In this document: positions 24,670 through 32,905 of the stretch, in pieces
Position numbering within the stretch: the first letter of the stretch is position 1
How the letters are laid out: each line of letters begins with the position of its first letter
DNA from: Clostridia bacterium
Lineage (GTDB): Bacteria > Bacillota > Clostridia > Christensenellales > Aristaeellaceae
Reading direction: 5' to 3'
Length of the DNA stretch: 36,354 bases
NCBI GenBank assembly: GCA_030526225.1
Contig: JAUNDF010000004.1
Coordinates: forward strand, 1 to 36,354
The notes under the pieces: generated by a model
Seen by the model: the letters and a program-made list of their open reading frames with translations, nothing else
Told to the model about the DNA's origin: nothing
The model's database searches: none
Translations under genes and position numbers: made by a program

Positions 24670-26535
24670 ATGAAGAAGTTCCTTTCCCTGCTGCTGTGCG
24701 TAGCCATGCTGATGGGCTGCGCCGGTGCTGTGGCTGAGGGCTGGAACGACGGCACCACCACCGGTACCGCCGCTGGCCTGTTTGGCGACATCACCGTTGA
24801 AGTAACCGTTGAGAACGGTGCCATCACCGCCATCAACCTGGTGAAGACCAACGAGACCGAGAACATCTGGAACACCGCATGGCCCACTGTTGCCGATGCC
24901 ATCATCGCTGCACAGTCTACCGATGTGGACGTTGTTTCCGGCGCTACCTTTGCTTCCAACGGCATCATGAACGCCGTGAAGGTTGCCCTGGGTGAAATCG
25001 AGGGCGAGACCAAGGAAGAAGCTGTTCTGCCCGAGAGCGCTGATGTTGTTATCATCGGCGGCGGCGGCGCAGGTCTGACTGCTGCTGTGACCGCTGCTCA
25101 GGCCGGCTCCTCCGTTGTGCTGGTTGAGAAGATGGGCGCACTGGGCGGCAACACCAAGATTGCCGGCCAGGGCTTCAACGCCGCTGACCCCGCTCGTCAG
25201 GAAAAGATGGAAATGGACTCCGCTCTGGTGGAGACCCTGAAGGCTTACCTGGAGCTGGATCCCGCTGACTTCGGCGACTTCGGCCCCGTGCTGGAGACCG
25301 TGAAGGGCCAGATCAACGATTACCTGGCTTCCGGTGCCACCTACCTGTTCGATACCCCCGAGCTGCACATGCTGCACTGCTACATGGGCGGTACCCGTAC
25401 CGGCCTGAACGGCGAAACCATCTCCCCCGACCTGGCTCTGATTGATGTGTTCGCTCACGGCGCCAACGACTCCCTGACCTGGCTGGAGTCCATCGGCGGT
25501 GCCTGGAACGACACCACCTCCACCATCCTGGGCGCCATGTGGCCCCGCAGCCACGGCCTGGCCAACGGCAATGTCATCGACACCCTGCAGGCTGCCGCTG
25601 AAAAGGAAGGCGTACAGATTTTCGTAAACACCGCTGCCACCGAGCTGGTTGTTGATGACAACGGCGCTGTGACCGGCGTTGTGGTTGAAACCGAAAACGG
25701 CGAAAAGAAGACCATCACCGCCAACAAGGGTGTGGTTCTGGCTTCCGGCGGCTTTGCTGCCAACGCTCCTCTGGTTGTGGAATACAACAACTACTGGCCC
25801 GGCCTGTCTGATACCATGGCTTCCACCAACGCTCATGGCATCACCGGCGACGGCATCCTGATGGCCCGTGAAATCGGCGCCGAGCTGACCGGCATGGGTT
25901 ATGCCCAGCTGATGCCCTCCTCCGCTCCCTCCGATGGCTCTCTGTTCACCGGTATCTGGGGCTCTGCTGAAGGCCAGCTGTTCGTCAACAAGGAAGGCAA
26001 GCGCTATGTCAACGAGTACGCCGAGCGCGACGTGCTGGCAAAGGCTGCCCTGGAGCAGACCGACGGCCTGTTCTTCATCATCTGCGACAACGACGTGGTT
26101 GGCACTGTTGACCCCGCCCGCGTAAAGCAGCTGGAAGAAGGCGGCTATGTTTACACCGCTGATACTCTGGAAGAGCTGGCTGAGAAGATGGGCGTGCCCG
26201 CTGACGTGCTGGTTGAGACCGTGAACACCTACAACCAGTACACCCTGGACAAGCATGACCCCGAGTTCGGCAAGGAGCTGTTCGGCACCACCATCGACGA
26301 AGCTCCCTTCTCCGCTACTCCCCGTTCTCCCTCTCTGCATCACACCATGGGCGGCGTGAAGATTGACACCGACACCCACGTGATCAACACCAATGGCGAG
26401 GTCATCAAGGGCCTGTACGCTGCCGGTGAGGTTTGCGGCGGCATCCATGCCGGCAACCGTCTGGGCGGCAACGCCATGACCGACTTCCTGGTATTCGGCC
26501 GCATCGCCGGTCAGAATGCTGCAGATTGCAAGTAA
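24670..26535 (+). CDS. Extracytoplasmic FMN/FAD reductase, fumarate-reductase (flavocytochrome c) type
   Basis: An exported flavoenzyme of 621 residues. The N-terminus has a signal peptide with a lipobox (LMGC, Cys17). An FMN-binding domain (35-110) ends in DVVSGAT, the ApbE flavinylation motif; Thr93 is the predicted covalent FMN site. A FAD-binding domain starts VVIIGGGGAGLTAA (127-140) and closes with GLYAAGEVCGGIHAGNRLGGN. Arg453 in NEYAERD matches the proton-donating Arg of fumarate reductases, and His558 lies in LHHTMGG. The acceptor could be fumarate, urocanate or another enoate. Codons are strongly biased towards GCT, GTT and CTG, suggesting very high expression. GGAGG lies 10 nt before ATG. 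Stop TAA, then a strong terminator. Confidence 0.9.
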   Translation: MKKFLSLLLCVAMLMGCAGAVAEGWNDGTTTGTAAGLFGDITVEVTVENGAITAINLVKTNETENIWNTAWPTVADAIIAAQSTDVDVVSGATFASNGIMNAVKVALGEIEGETKEEAVLPESADVVIIGGGGAGLTAAVTAAQAGSSVVLVEKMGALGGNTKIAGQGFNAADPARQEKMEMDSALVETLKAYLELDPADFGDFGPVLETVKGQINDYLASGATYLFDTPELHMLHCYMGGTRTGLNGETISPDLALIDVFAHGANDSLTWLESIGGAWNDTTSTILGAMWPRSHGLANGNVIDTLQAAAEKEGVQIFVNTAATELVVDDNGAVTGVVVETENGEKKTITANKGVVLASGGFAANAPLVVEYNNYWPGLSDTMASTNAHGITGDGILMAREIGAELTGMGYAQLMPSSAPSDGSLFTGIWGSAEGQLFVNKEGKRYVNEYAERDVLAKAALEQTDGLFFIICDNDVVGTVDPARVKQLEEGGYVYTADTLEELAEKMGVPADVLVETVNTYNQYTLDKHDPEFGKELFGTTIDEAPFSATPRSPSLHHTMGGVKIDTDTHVINTNGEVIKGLYAAGEVCGGIHAGNRLGGNAMTDFLVFGRIAGQNAADCK

Positions 26536-26554
26536 TCTGAATATCGGTTCTCTC

Positions 26555-26590
26555 AAGGAGGATGTACCGCAAGGTGCATCCTCCTTTTTG
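26555..26590 (+). terminator. Rho-independent terminator after the flavoprotein gene
   Basis: AAGGAGGATGTACC, GCAA tetraloop, GGTGCATCCTCCTT running into a T-tract. It is 19 nt past the stop. Confidence 0.93.
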
Positions 26591-26620
26591 TTCCCTCTGC
26601 GTATTTTCTTTCGCCGCGGG

Positions 26621-26649
26621 TTGTTGTCTGGCAAGGTTTCTGCTATACT
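26621..26649 (+). promoter_or_regulatory. Promoter of the CHASE hybrid kinase gene
   Basis: TTGTTG (26621-26626), 17-nt spacer ending TGC, TATACT (26644-26649). The TGC gives an extended -10. It lies 74 nt before the TTG start. Confidence 0.6.
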
Positions 26650-26722
26650 GTAGGATGGTTATGTATAAATATCGGTTTTCCTTCTATCTTTATACCCTTA
26701 GCCGAAACGGAGGAATTCAGGT

Positions 26723-28810
26723 TTGTTTGAGCAAAAAAGCAGAAGGAAGCCCCTGCTTCTAATTGCCTTTATGCTGCTGTTTGTGCTGGCGGAGCTGTTC
26801 TCCCTCAGTCAGGTGGCGCAGAACAAGGAGGACATGAAGGTCAGGGATGCGGTCATCAATGCCCAGTCCATTGCCAATACCATCCAGCTGACGATTGAAA
26901 ACGCCACCGAGGCTTCCGAAGCGCTGAAGTATTTCTATATTCATGATGAAGAGAAGGCGCTGATGGATTTTCAGTCAATCGCCGGCAGCGTGATGCTGGA
27001 CCACCCCATGATCAGCAGCATGTACATTGCCCCCGACGCGCTGATTGCGGCCGCCTGGCCGGAGGCCGTGGCAGAATCCACCATCGGCTTTGAAATGCTC
27101 AAGGACCCGGCACAGGGCCCCCGGGCACAGTACGCCATCGACACCGGCAAAATCACCATCGCCGGCCCCCACAATCTGGTAGAGGGCGGCATTGGGCTGA
27201 TTATCCGCAACCCCGTGTTTGAAAACGGCGCCTTCAAGGGCTTTACCATCATCATCCTCAACTGGGACAAGGTGGTGGAGAACATCCTTGGGCTCAGCGA
27301 CTTCTCCATGGCCAGCTACCGCTTTGCCGTGTGGAAGGACACCCCCGACGAAACCGCTGTAACCGACAGCGACGGCTTTATCTTCCGCAGCAGCGATGAC
27401 CCCATCGGCCGCCGGGTGGATGTGGAGTTTGAGGTGCCCAACGATGTATGGCACCTGACCATCGAGCCTGTGGACGGCTGGAGCGTATTCCGGGAGATGC
27501 AGGTGTACATCGTCATGTGCGTCATCATCACCCTGGCCATGCTTCTGCTGATAATTTACCTGTACCGCCGCAACGAGGAGATGCGCCGCAAGCAGCTGCA
27601 GAAGGCCGAGGACGAGGCCCGTCAGCGCTACATGGAGCAGCTGCAGGAGGCACTGGACCAGTCCAAGCGGGCAGATGCCGCCAAGACCGTGTTCCTTTCC
27701 CAGCTGAGCCACGACATCCGCACACCGCTCAACGGCATCATCGGCCTGATTGAAATCAACACCCGCCACTCCGATGACCGGGAGCTTGTAGACCGCAACC
27801 GCGGCAAAATCAAGGTAGCAGCCAACCACCTGCTGTCCCTCATCAACGATGTGCTGGAGCTGAGCAAGATGGGTGACGAAAACGTTCAGCTGGTGGATGA
27901 GCCCTTTGATATCCGCGAGCTGGCGGAGGATGTGGTGACCATCACCTCCGTCCGTGCGGTGGACCACGGCATCCGTCTGAAGTATGACCGCGAAATGAAG
28001 GGCATCGCCCACCGATATGTCTACGGCAGCCCCCTGTATGTCCGGCAGATTATGATCAACATTTTCTCCAACGCCATCAAGTACAACAAGCCTGACGGCA
28101 GCATTTACAGCAGCATGGAGGTTGTCCATGAGGATGCGGATTCCATCACCTACCGCTGCACCGTCACCGATACGGGCATCGGCATGAGCGAGGAATTCCT
28201 GACCCGCATGTTCGAGCCCTTCTCCCAGGAGCGCAGCGATGCCCGCAGCGTGTATCAGGGCACCGGCCTTGGCATGTCCATCGTGAAAGCGCTGGTAGAG
28301 AAGATGAACGGCACCGTGGAGGTCAACAGCCGTCTGGGCGAAGGCACCACCTTTGTGGTAACCGTTCCCTTCCGCAAGGCCGCCGCCGGGGATATGCCCC
28401 AAAAGGCCATGACCGACAGCATCAGCCTCACCGGCATGAAGCTGCTGCTGGTGGAGGACAACGAGCTGAACATGGAGATTGCCGAAACCATCCTCACCGA
28501 TGCAGGCGCCATCATCACCAAGGCGTTCAACGGTCAGGAGGCGGTGGAGGCCTTCTCCGCCAATCCTCCCGGCACCTTTGACGGCATCCTGATGGATTTG
28601 ATGATGCCCGTGATGGACGGCTTCCAGGCCACCGCCGCCATCCGCGCCCTGGACCGCGCAGATGCAAAGGACATCCCCATCATCGCCATGACCGCCAACG
28701 CCTTCCAGGAGGATGTGCGCAAGTGCCTTGCCGCCGGCATGGACGGTCACATCGCCAAGCCCCTTGAGGTAGACACCCTGCTGGAAACCATCGCCAGAAT
28801 CGCAAAATAA
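26723..28810 (+). CDS. Hybrid sensor histidine kinase with extracellular CHASE-like domain
   Basis: A 695-residue sensor. A membrane helix (about 11-30) is followed by an extracellular CHASE-like domain (35-265; [18 protein letters not shown] region, then GLIIRNPVF), a second helix (about 262-285) and a coiled coil. Then come HisKA with His330 in [12 protein letters not shown], HATPase_c ([25 protein letters not shown]) and a receiver domain with Asp625 in [11 protein letters not shown]. No HPt domain; the lone HPt protein downstream is a plausible relay partner. TTG 26723 is chosen because CGGAGG lies 9 nt upstream. Its position after the reductase gene suggests it may sense that enzyme's substrate (inference). 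Stop TAA. Confidence 0.9.
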   Translation: MFEQKSRRKPLLLIAFMLLFVLAELFSLSQVAQNKEDMKVRDAVINAQSIANTIQLTIENATEASEALKYFYIHDEEKALMDFQSIAGSVMLDHPMISSMYIAPDALIAAAWPEAVAESTIGFEMLKDPAQGPRAQYAIDTGKITIAGPHNLVEGGIGLIIRNPVFENGAFKGFTIIILNWDKVVENILGLSDFSMASYRFAVWKDTPDETAVTDSDGFIFRSSDDPIGRRVDVEFEVPNDVWHLTIEPVDGWSVFREMQVYIVMCVIITLAMLLLIIYLYRRNEEMRRKQLQKAEDEARQRYMEQLQEALDQSKRADAAKTVFLSQLSHDIRTPLNGIIGLIEINTRHSDDRELVDRNRGKIKVAANHLLSLINDVLELSKMGDENVQLVDEPFDIRELAEDVVTITSVRAVDHGIRLKYDREMKGIAHRYVYGSPLYVRQIMINIFSNAIKYNKPDGSIYSSMEVVHEDADSITYRCTVTDTGIGMSEEFLTRMFEPFSQERSDARSVYQGTGLGMSIVKALVEKMNGTVEVNSRLGEGTTFVVTVPFRKAAAGDMPQKAMTDSISLTGMKLLLVEDNELNMEIAETILTDAGAIITKAFNGQEAVEAFSANPPGTFDGILMDLMMPVMDGFQATAAIRALDRADAKDIPIIAMTANAFQEDVRKCLAAGMDGHIAKPLEVDTLLETIARIAK

Positions 28811-28817
28811 ACCTTTC

Positions 28818-28855
28818 CCCCGGACAGGCACATAGCCCGTTCGGGGAAATTTTTA
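28818..28855 (+). terminator. Rho-independent terminator after the CHASE kinase gene
   Basis: CCCCGGAC (28818-28825) pairs with GTTCGGGG (28839-28846), followed by AAATTTTTA. Confidence 0.85.
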
Positions 28856-28910
28856 TCTGTTGACAGATACGCCGCTTTGCCTTCCCACGCTTCTAATTTT
28901 TGTAAAAACC

Positions 28911-28939
28911 TTGACACATCAACGCATCCGATGCAAAAT
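28911..28939 (+). promoter_or_regulatory. Promoter of the ABCG-like transporter operon
   Basis: Consensus TTGACA (28911-28916), 17-nt spacer, CAAAAT (28934-28939), within a run ATATATATG. The leader to ATG 28996 is about 50 nt. Confidence 0.65.
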
Positions 28940-28995
28940 ATATATATGTAACAATTTCTGTGCAGCTTCTGCTCACAACAGAAAGTAACGGGTCT

Positions 28996-30348
28996 ATGTT
29001 TGACATCTGGAAACTCCTGGATTTGCTGGCCGTGCTGCTCTTCGGCAGCAGCGGGCTGTATTGGATTCTGACTTCGTCCATCGAGTATATCGGCTTTTGC
29101 GGTGTGATGAAAAAGTCGGGCCAGCCCTGGTGGTACGGTCTTGTTCCCGCATGGCGCAATTATGCCATCGGCAAGGCCGCCGACTGCGAGGCTGAGGGCC
29201 GCACACTGATGGCCGCGGATATCGTGGTCATGCTGATTTATGCCGTCCGCTACTTCGTCCCCGAAACCAGCACGGCTTCTGTGCTGCTGGCTGTGGCCGC
29301 GCTGCTGGTGTCCATCTATGCCTTTATCCAGTGGCTGCGGGTGTATGCCTCTCTGACGGATGTATTCGGCCGCAAGCACAAGCTCCTGTGCATGTTTCTG
29401 TGGGTCACCTGCCCCCTCATCATGGCGGTGGTCTGGGGCTTCAGCAAGAATTATCAGCCCAAGTGGACCGTGCAGGATTTCCAGAACAAGGTGGATACCT
29501 ACTTCTCCGGCGCCAATGCCGAGGTGCTGTCCGACGGCCTGACCATCAACCTGGAGGACCGCTCCGTCATCGAGCACCTGAAGAAGAAGTACCTCCTGCG
29601 GGACGTGCATATGGCCATCAAGCCCGGCCACATGGTGCTGCTGCTGGGCGGCTCCGGTGCCGGCAAAACCACGCTGATTAACGCCATCACCGGCTACGAA
29701 AAGGCCAACGGCAAAATGATGCTGGGCGGTCAGGATTTGTACCGTGAATACAAGAAGATGCAGTACGATGTGGGCATGGTGCCCCAGCTGGACCTGATGC
29801 GCGGCAACGACACCGTGCGCTCCACCCTGATGGATGCCGCCTCCCTGCGCCTGCCCACCAGCTTTACCAAGGCCGAGCGCAAGGCCCGCGTGGAGCAGGT
29901 GATGGACGAATTCGGCCTGACCAAGCTGGCCGACAACATGGTGGTCAAGCTTTCCGGCGGCCAGCGCAAGCGCCTTTCCATCGCCATGGAGTACATCTCC
30001 AACCCCACGCTGTTCATCCTTGACGAGCCTGACTCCGGTCTGGACGGCGTAATGGCCCGCAAGCTGATGGAAAAGCTCCGCGCCATTGCCAATCAGGGCA
30101 AGATGGTCATCGTCATCACCCACACCCCCGACCGTGTGGTGGACCTGTTTGACGATGTGATTGTTTTGGCCAAGGACGGAACCGGCTCCGGCCGACTGGC
30201 CTTCTTCGGCCCCATTGACAAGGCCCGCACCTTCTTCGAGAGAGACAGCATGGAGCAGATTGTCCGCTCCATCAACAGCGTAAAGGATGGCGGCGAGGGC
30301 CGCGCGGATGAACTGATCAACCGCTTTGCAAAGGAGGCTGCCGTATGA
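28996..30348 (+). CDS. ABCG-like ABC transporter ATPase with N-terminal membrane domain
   Basis: The N-terminal 150 residues carry about four helices of DUF5684-like type (KKSGQPWWYGLVPAWRNYAIG). They are joined to an ABC ATPase of the eye-pigment/ABCG class: Walker A GGSGAGKTTL, signature LSGGQRKRLSIAMEYI, Walker B LFILDEPDSGLDG and HTPDRV. It powers export with the permease encoded next; the two genes overlap by 4 nt (ATGA). ATG 28996 is chosen because the membrane helix begins there; neither it nor GTG 28960 has a good ribosome site, so the start is uncertain. 450 residues, stop TGA. The substrate is unknown. Confidence 0.85.
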   Translation: MFDIWKLLDLLAVLLFGSSGLYWILTSSIEYIGFCGVMKKSGQPWWYGLVPAWRNYAIGKAADCEAEGRTLMAADIVVMLIYAVRYFVPETSTASVLLAVAALLVSIYAFIQWLRVYASLTDVFGRKHKLLCMFLWVTCPLIMAVVWGFSKNYQPKWTVQDFQNKVDTYFSGANAEVLSDGLTINLEDRSVIEHLKKKYLLRDVHMAIKPGHMVLLLGGSGAGKTTLINAITGYEKANGKMMLGGQDLYREYKKMQYDVGMVPQLDLMRGNDTVRSTLMDAASLRLPTSFTKAERKARVEQVMDEFGLTKLADNMVVKLSGGQRKRLSIAMEYISNPTLFILDEPDSGLDGVMARKLMEKLRAIANQGKMVIVITHTPDRVVDLFDDVIVLAKDGTGSGRLAFFGPIDKARTFFERDSMEQIVRSINSVKDGGEGRADELINRFAKEAAV

Positions 30349-31472
30349 CACAGGCACAGACAAAACAGGTCCGGCTTCGCCACCGCAGCCGCACCATGCA
30401 GGTCCCCATCTACCTCGGCAAGCTGCTGAGAAGCTTTATTTACCAGAACGACTGGAAGGTCCTGCCCATGGCCGCCGTCATTGCCGCCATGCTGGCCATG
30501 GTCATCCGCAAGGACTGCTTCGTAACCATGGAGGGCACACTGAAGGGTGCCTTCGGCCTGACCTGCGTGGCCATCTGGAACGGATGCTTCAACTCCATCC
30601 AGTCCATCTGCCGTGAGCGCGCCATCGTCAAGCGCGAGCATCGCTCCGGCATGCACATTACCTCCTACGTGTTCTCCCACATGGTGTATCAGGCGCTGCT
30701 GTGCCTTGGTCAGACCGGCCTGATGCTGTACGTGTTCAAGCTGATGGGCATCCACTATCCCCCGCTGGGTCTGTTCTCCCGGTACTTCGCGGTGGATTTG
30801 TTCATCACCCTGTTCCTGATTACCTACGCCTCCGACATGATTTCCCTGCTGGTGTCCTCCATTGCCCACACCACCACCACCGCCATGACGGTGATGCCCT
30901 TCCTGCTGATTTTCCAGCTGGTCTTCTCCGGCGGCATCTTCTCCCTGCCCGCCTGGACCGCTCCCTTCTCCAGCGTGACCCTTTCCAACTACGGCATCAA
31001 GTGCATCTCTGCCCAGGCTGATTACAACAGCCTGCCCATGGTCAGCGCATGGACCAGCCTTGAAAACATGTCCAACGATTCCATCACCGTAACCGTTACC
31101 GGCGAACAGCTGGTAAAGATGCTGCAGGACGAAGAGCTGCCCTATGTGGGCCAGCTGCGTCAGGCACAGGTGATGCCCGAACTGACCGCCGGTCAGCTGA
31201 TTGACATGCTGGCCGCTTCCCCCGAACTGCAGCCTGCCCTGCAGGAGCCCCGCGATATCACCTTCAAGCTGGCTGATGCATTCAGCTTTGTGGGCAAGGA
31301 AAAGATCAAGGACTTCGTGGAAGCAAAGACCGGTCAGGCCATGGCCAAGGATGCCTACTATCATTCCCGCGGCAACGTGCTTGCCTACTGGATGATTATC
31401 TCCGCCATCGGCCTTGCCTTTGCCCTTGCCTCCGTCATTGTGCTGGAGTTTATCGACAAGGACAAACGATAA
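30345..31472 (+). CDS. ABC-2 type (ABCG-like) transporter permease
   Basis: The membrane partner of the preceding ATPase. It has 375 residues with about six helices and the ABCG-type loop SICRERAIVKREHRSGMH after the second helix, which contacts the ATPase. Between the fifth and last helix is an unusual soluble insert of about 110 residues (31030-31370), probably extracytoplasmic, ending in KDAYYHSRGN. ATG 30345 has AAAGGAGG 7 nt upstream and overlaps the ATPase stop, so the two are coupled. Stop TAA, followed by a terminator. Confidence 0.87.
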   Translation: MTQAQTKQVRLRHRSRTMQVPIYLGKLLRSFIYQNDWKVLPMAAVIAAMLAMVIRKDCFVTMEGTLKGAFGLTCVAIWNGCFNSIQSICRERAIVKREHRSGMHITSYVFSHMVYQALLCLGQTGLMLYVFKLMGIHYPPLGLFSRYFAVDLFITLFLITYASDMISLLVSSIAHTTTTAMTVMPFLLIFQLVFSGGIFSLPAWTAPFSSVTLSNYGIKCISAQADYNSLPMVSAWTSLENMSNDSITVTVTGEQLVKMLQDEELPYVGQLRQAQVMPELTAGQLIDMLAASPELQPALQEPRDITFKLADAFSFVGKEKIKDFVEAKTGQAMAKDAYYHSRGNVLAYWMIISAIGLAFALASVIVLEFIDKDKR

Positions 31473-31491
31473 CCATTGCATCATCCTGCAT

Positions 31492-31527
31492 AACCGCGGT
31501 TTGCAACAGCAGCCGCGGTTTTATTTT
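31492..31527 (+). terminator. Rho-independent terminator after the ABC permease
   Basis: AACCGCGG (31492-31499) pairs with CCGCGGTT (31513-31520), followed by TTATTTT. Confidence 0.88.
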
Positions 31528-31536
31528 GCAGATTGA

Positions 31537-31565
31537 TTGACTTTTTGCCCCATACAACCTATAAT
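31537..31565 (+). promoter_or_regulatory. Promoter of the HPt-cheR operon
   Basis: TTGACT (31537-31542), 17-nt spacer, consensus TATAAT (31560-31565). It is the best promoter match in the window. Confidence 0.8.
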
Positions 31566-31633
31566 ATAGAATGAAATAATGGCTGTTTGTATCCAACAGG
31601 TAACCAAATCATACATAAAGGCAGGTTTATACC

Positions 31634-31993
31634 ATGACTGTACCCGAGCTGTACGTTGCCCTGAACGGCAATTATGATGAAGCAAAATCCCGACTGATGA
31701 ACGACCGGCTGATTGATAAATTCGTGCTGAAGTTCCTTGCCGACCCCACCATGCAGACCCTGCATGATGCCGTGGCTTCCGGCGACATTGAGGAATCCTT
31801 CCGTGCAGCACACACCATGAAGGGCGTGGCAGGCAATCTGGCCTTTACCATGCTGGCCGATGCCGCCCATCAGCTGACCGAGCAGCTGCGCCCCCGCACC
31901 GACAAGGCTGATGATGCCCTGTACGCCGCCGTGGTGCGCGCCTACGAATCCACCATCAGCGCCATCAAAGCCTACGAAGCCCAGAAGGCATAA
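31634..31993 (+). CDS. Stand-alone HPt (histidine phosphotransfer) protein
   Basis: A 119-residue, all-helical phosphorelay carrier. The HPt signature AHTMKGVAGNLAF contains phospho-His60. Such proteins pass phosphate from the receiver of a hybrid kinase to a final response regulator. The two hybrid kinases in the window (21485-18933 and 26723-28810) both end in a receiver and lack HPt, so either could be the donor (inference). AAGGCAGG precedes ATG 31634. The stop TAA is 2 nt before the cheR start. Confidence 0.9.
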   Translation: MTVPELYVALNGNYDEAKSRLMNDRLIDKFVLKFLADPTMQTLHDAVASGDIEESFRAAHTMKGVAGNLAFTMLADAAHQLTEQLRPRTDKADDALYAAVVRAYESTISAIKAYEAQKA

Positions 31994-31995
31994 CG

Positions 31996-32784
31996 GTGAC
32001 TGAAAGCTACGAATCCTTTACCCGGGCGTTTTTTGCCCTGGCAGGCTTTGACCTTGGCTGCTACAAGGAGAACCAGATCAGACGCCGCGTTGATGCACTG
32101 ATGCTGCGAAACGGCTTTTCCGGCTACGGGGAATACCTGCAGCAGCTGAAGACCCATCCGGAGCTGGTGCGCCAGTTTATGGATTACGTCAACATCAATG
32201 TCAGCGAGTTTTTCCGCACCCAGCGCCATTGGGTGCACTTGGATGAACGGGTGCTGCCCGATTTGGTCAAGCGCTTCGGCAGCAGGCTGCGCATCTGGTC
32301 TGCGGGCTGTGCCACGGGCGAGGAGCCCTATTCCATCGCCATGAGCCTGTCCCGGCTGGTGCCGCTGGAGGACATTGCCATCATCGCCACCGATGTGGAT
32401 GAAAATGCGCTTGCCCTCGCTGCCCGGGGTGAATACAGTGCCTCTGCCATGGCCCATGTGCCGCAGGAATTCCGTTCCCGCTTTTTTATCCGCCGGGGGC
32501 ACAGCTATTGTGTCACGCCGGCGCTGCGCAGCTGTGTGACCTTCCGCAGGCAGGATTTGCTTCAGGACAATTATTTCCCCGGCTGTCACCTGATTGTATG
32601 CCGCAACATGCTCATCTATCTGACCGAAACGGCCAAGCAGCGTGTTTTCTGCGGCTTTTACGATGCCCTTGTCCCCCACGGCGCGCTGTTCCTCGGCAAC
32701 GCATAGCAGCTGCCCACCTATCGTGAAATGGGCTTTGAACGCCTTGCCAAAGCCATGTATATCAAGCGGGATTTGGGAAGGTAA
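31996..32784 (+). CDS. cheR: CheR-type protein-glutamate methyltransferase with an in-frame TAG codon
   Basis: An S-adenosylmethionine-dependent methyltransferase of the chemoreceptor-modifying CheR family. The N-terminal helical domain (1-75, ENQIRRRVDALM, NINVSEFFR) is followed by the SAM-binding motif SAGCATGEEPYSIAM (102-116), ATDVDENAL and VCRNMLIYL. The C-terminal strand pair GALFLGNA-X-QLPTYREMGFE is split by TAG at residue 237. It continues in frame to TAA 32782-32784, giving the normal family length (262 residues). CheR proteins have G(S/H)xE(Q/S) here, so X sits at the conserved Glu. GTG 31996 lies 2 nt after the HPt stop with AAGG upstream. No chemoreceptor or CheB gene is present. 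Confidence 0.87.
32704..32706 (+). other. In-frame TAG, residue 237 of CheR
   Basis: Context AAC GCA TAG CAG CTG. It aligns with the nearly invariant Glu of the CheR C-terminal motif (GSTEQ in Firmicutes). This is the best single position for deducing the decoded amino acid. Confidence 0.88.
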
Positions 32785-32785
32785 T

Positions 32786-32816
32786 ACTCCTTCCGGCGAA
32801 GCTGACTGAGGGAGTG
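32786..32816. repeat. Decayed palindromic repeat fragment
   Basis: An imperfect inverted repeat (ACTCCTTC ... GAGGGAGT) just after the cheR stop. The inverse complement contains CTCCCTCAGTCAGCTTCGCC, which looks like part of a dispersed Clostridia intergenic repeat. Only one copy is in the window, so this is tentative. Confidence 0.35.
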
Positions 32817-32856
32817 TGCGTGCAAACACCATCCATCCGAAAAAACCATATAAGCA

Positions 32857-32884
32857 AAGGAGCTGTGAATTTTCACAGCTCCTT
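32857..32884. terminator. Bidirectional terminator between cheR and the CapD-like gene
   Basis: AAGGAGCTGTGAA and TTCACAGCTCCTT form a near-continuous stem between convergent genes, with a T-rich tract on the plus side. Confidence 0.85.
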
Positions 32885-32905
32885 CTTCTATTTTATATCA
32901 GCTCT

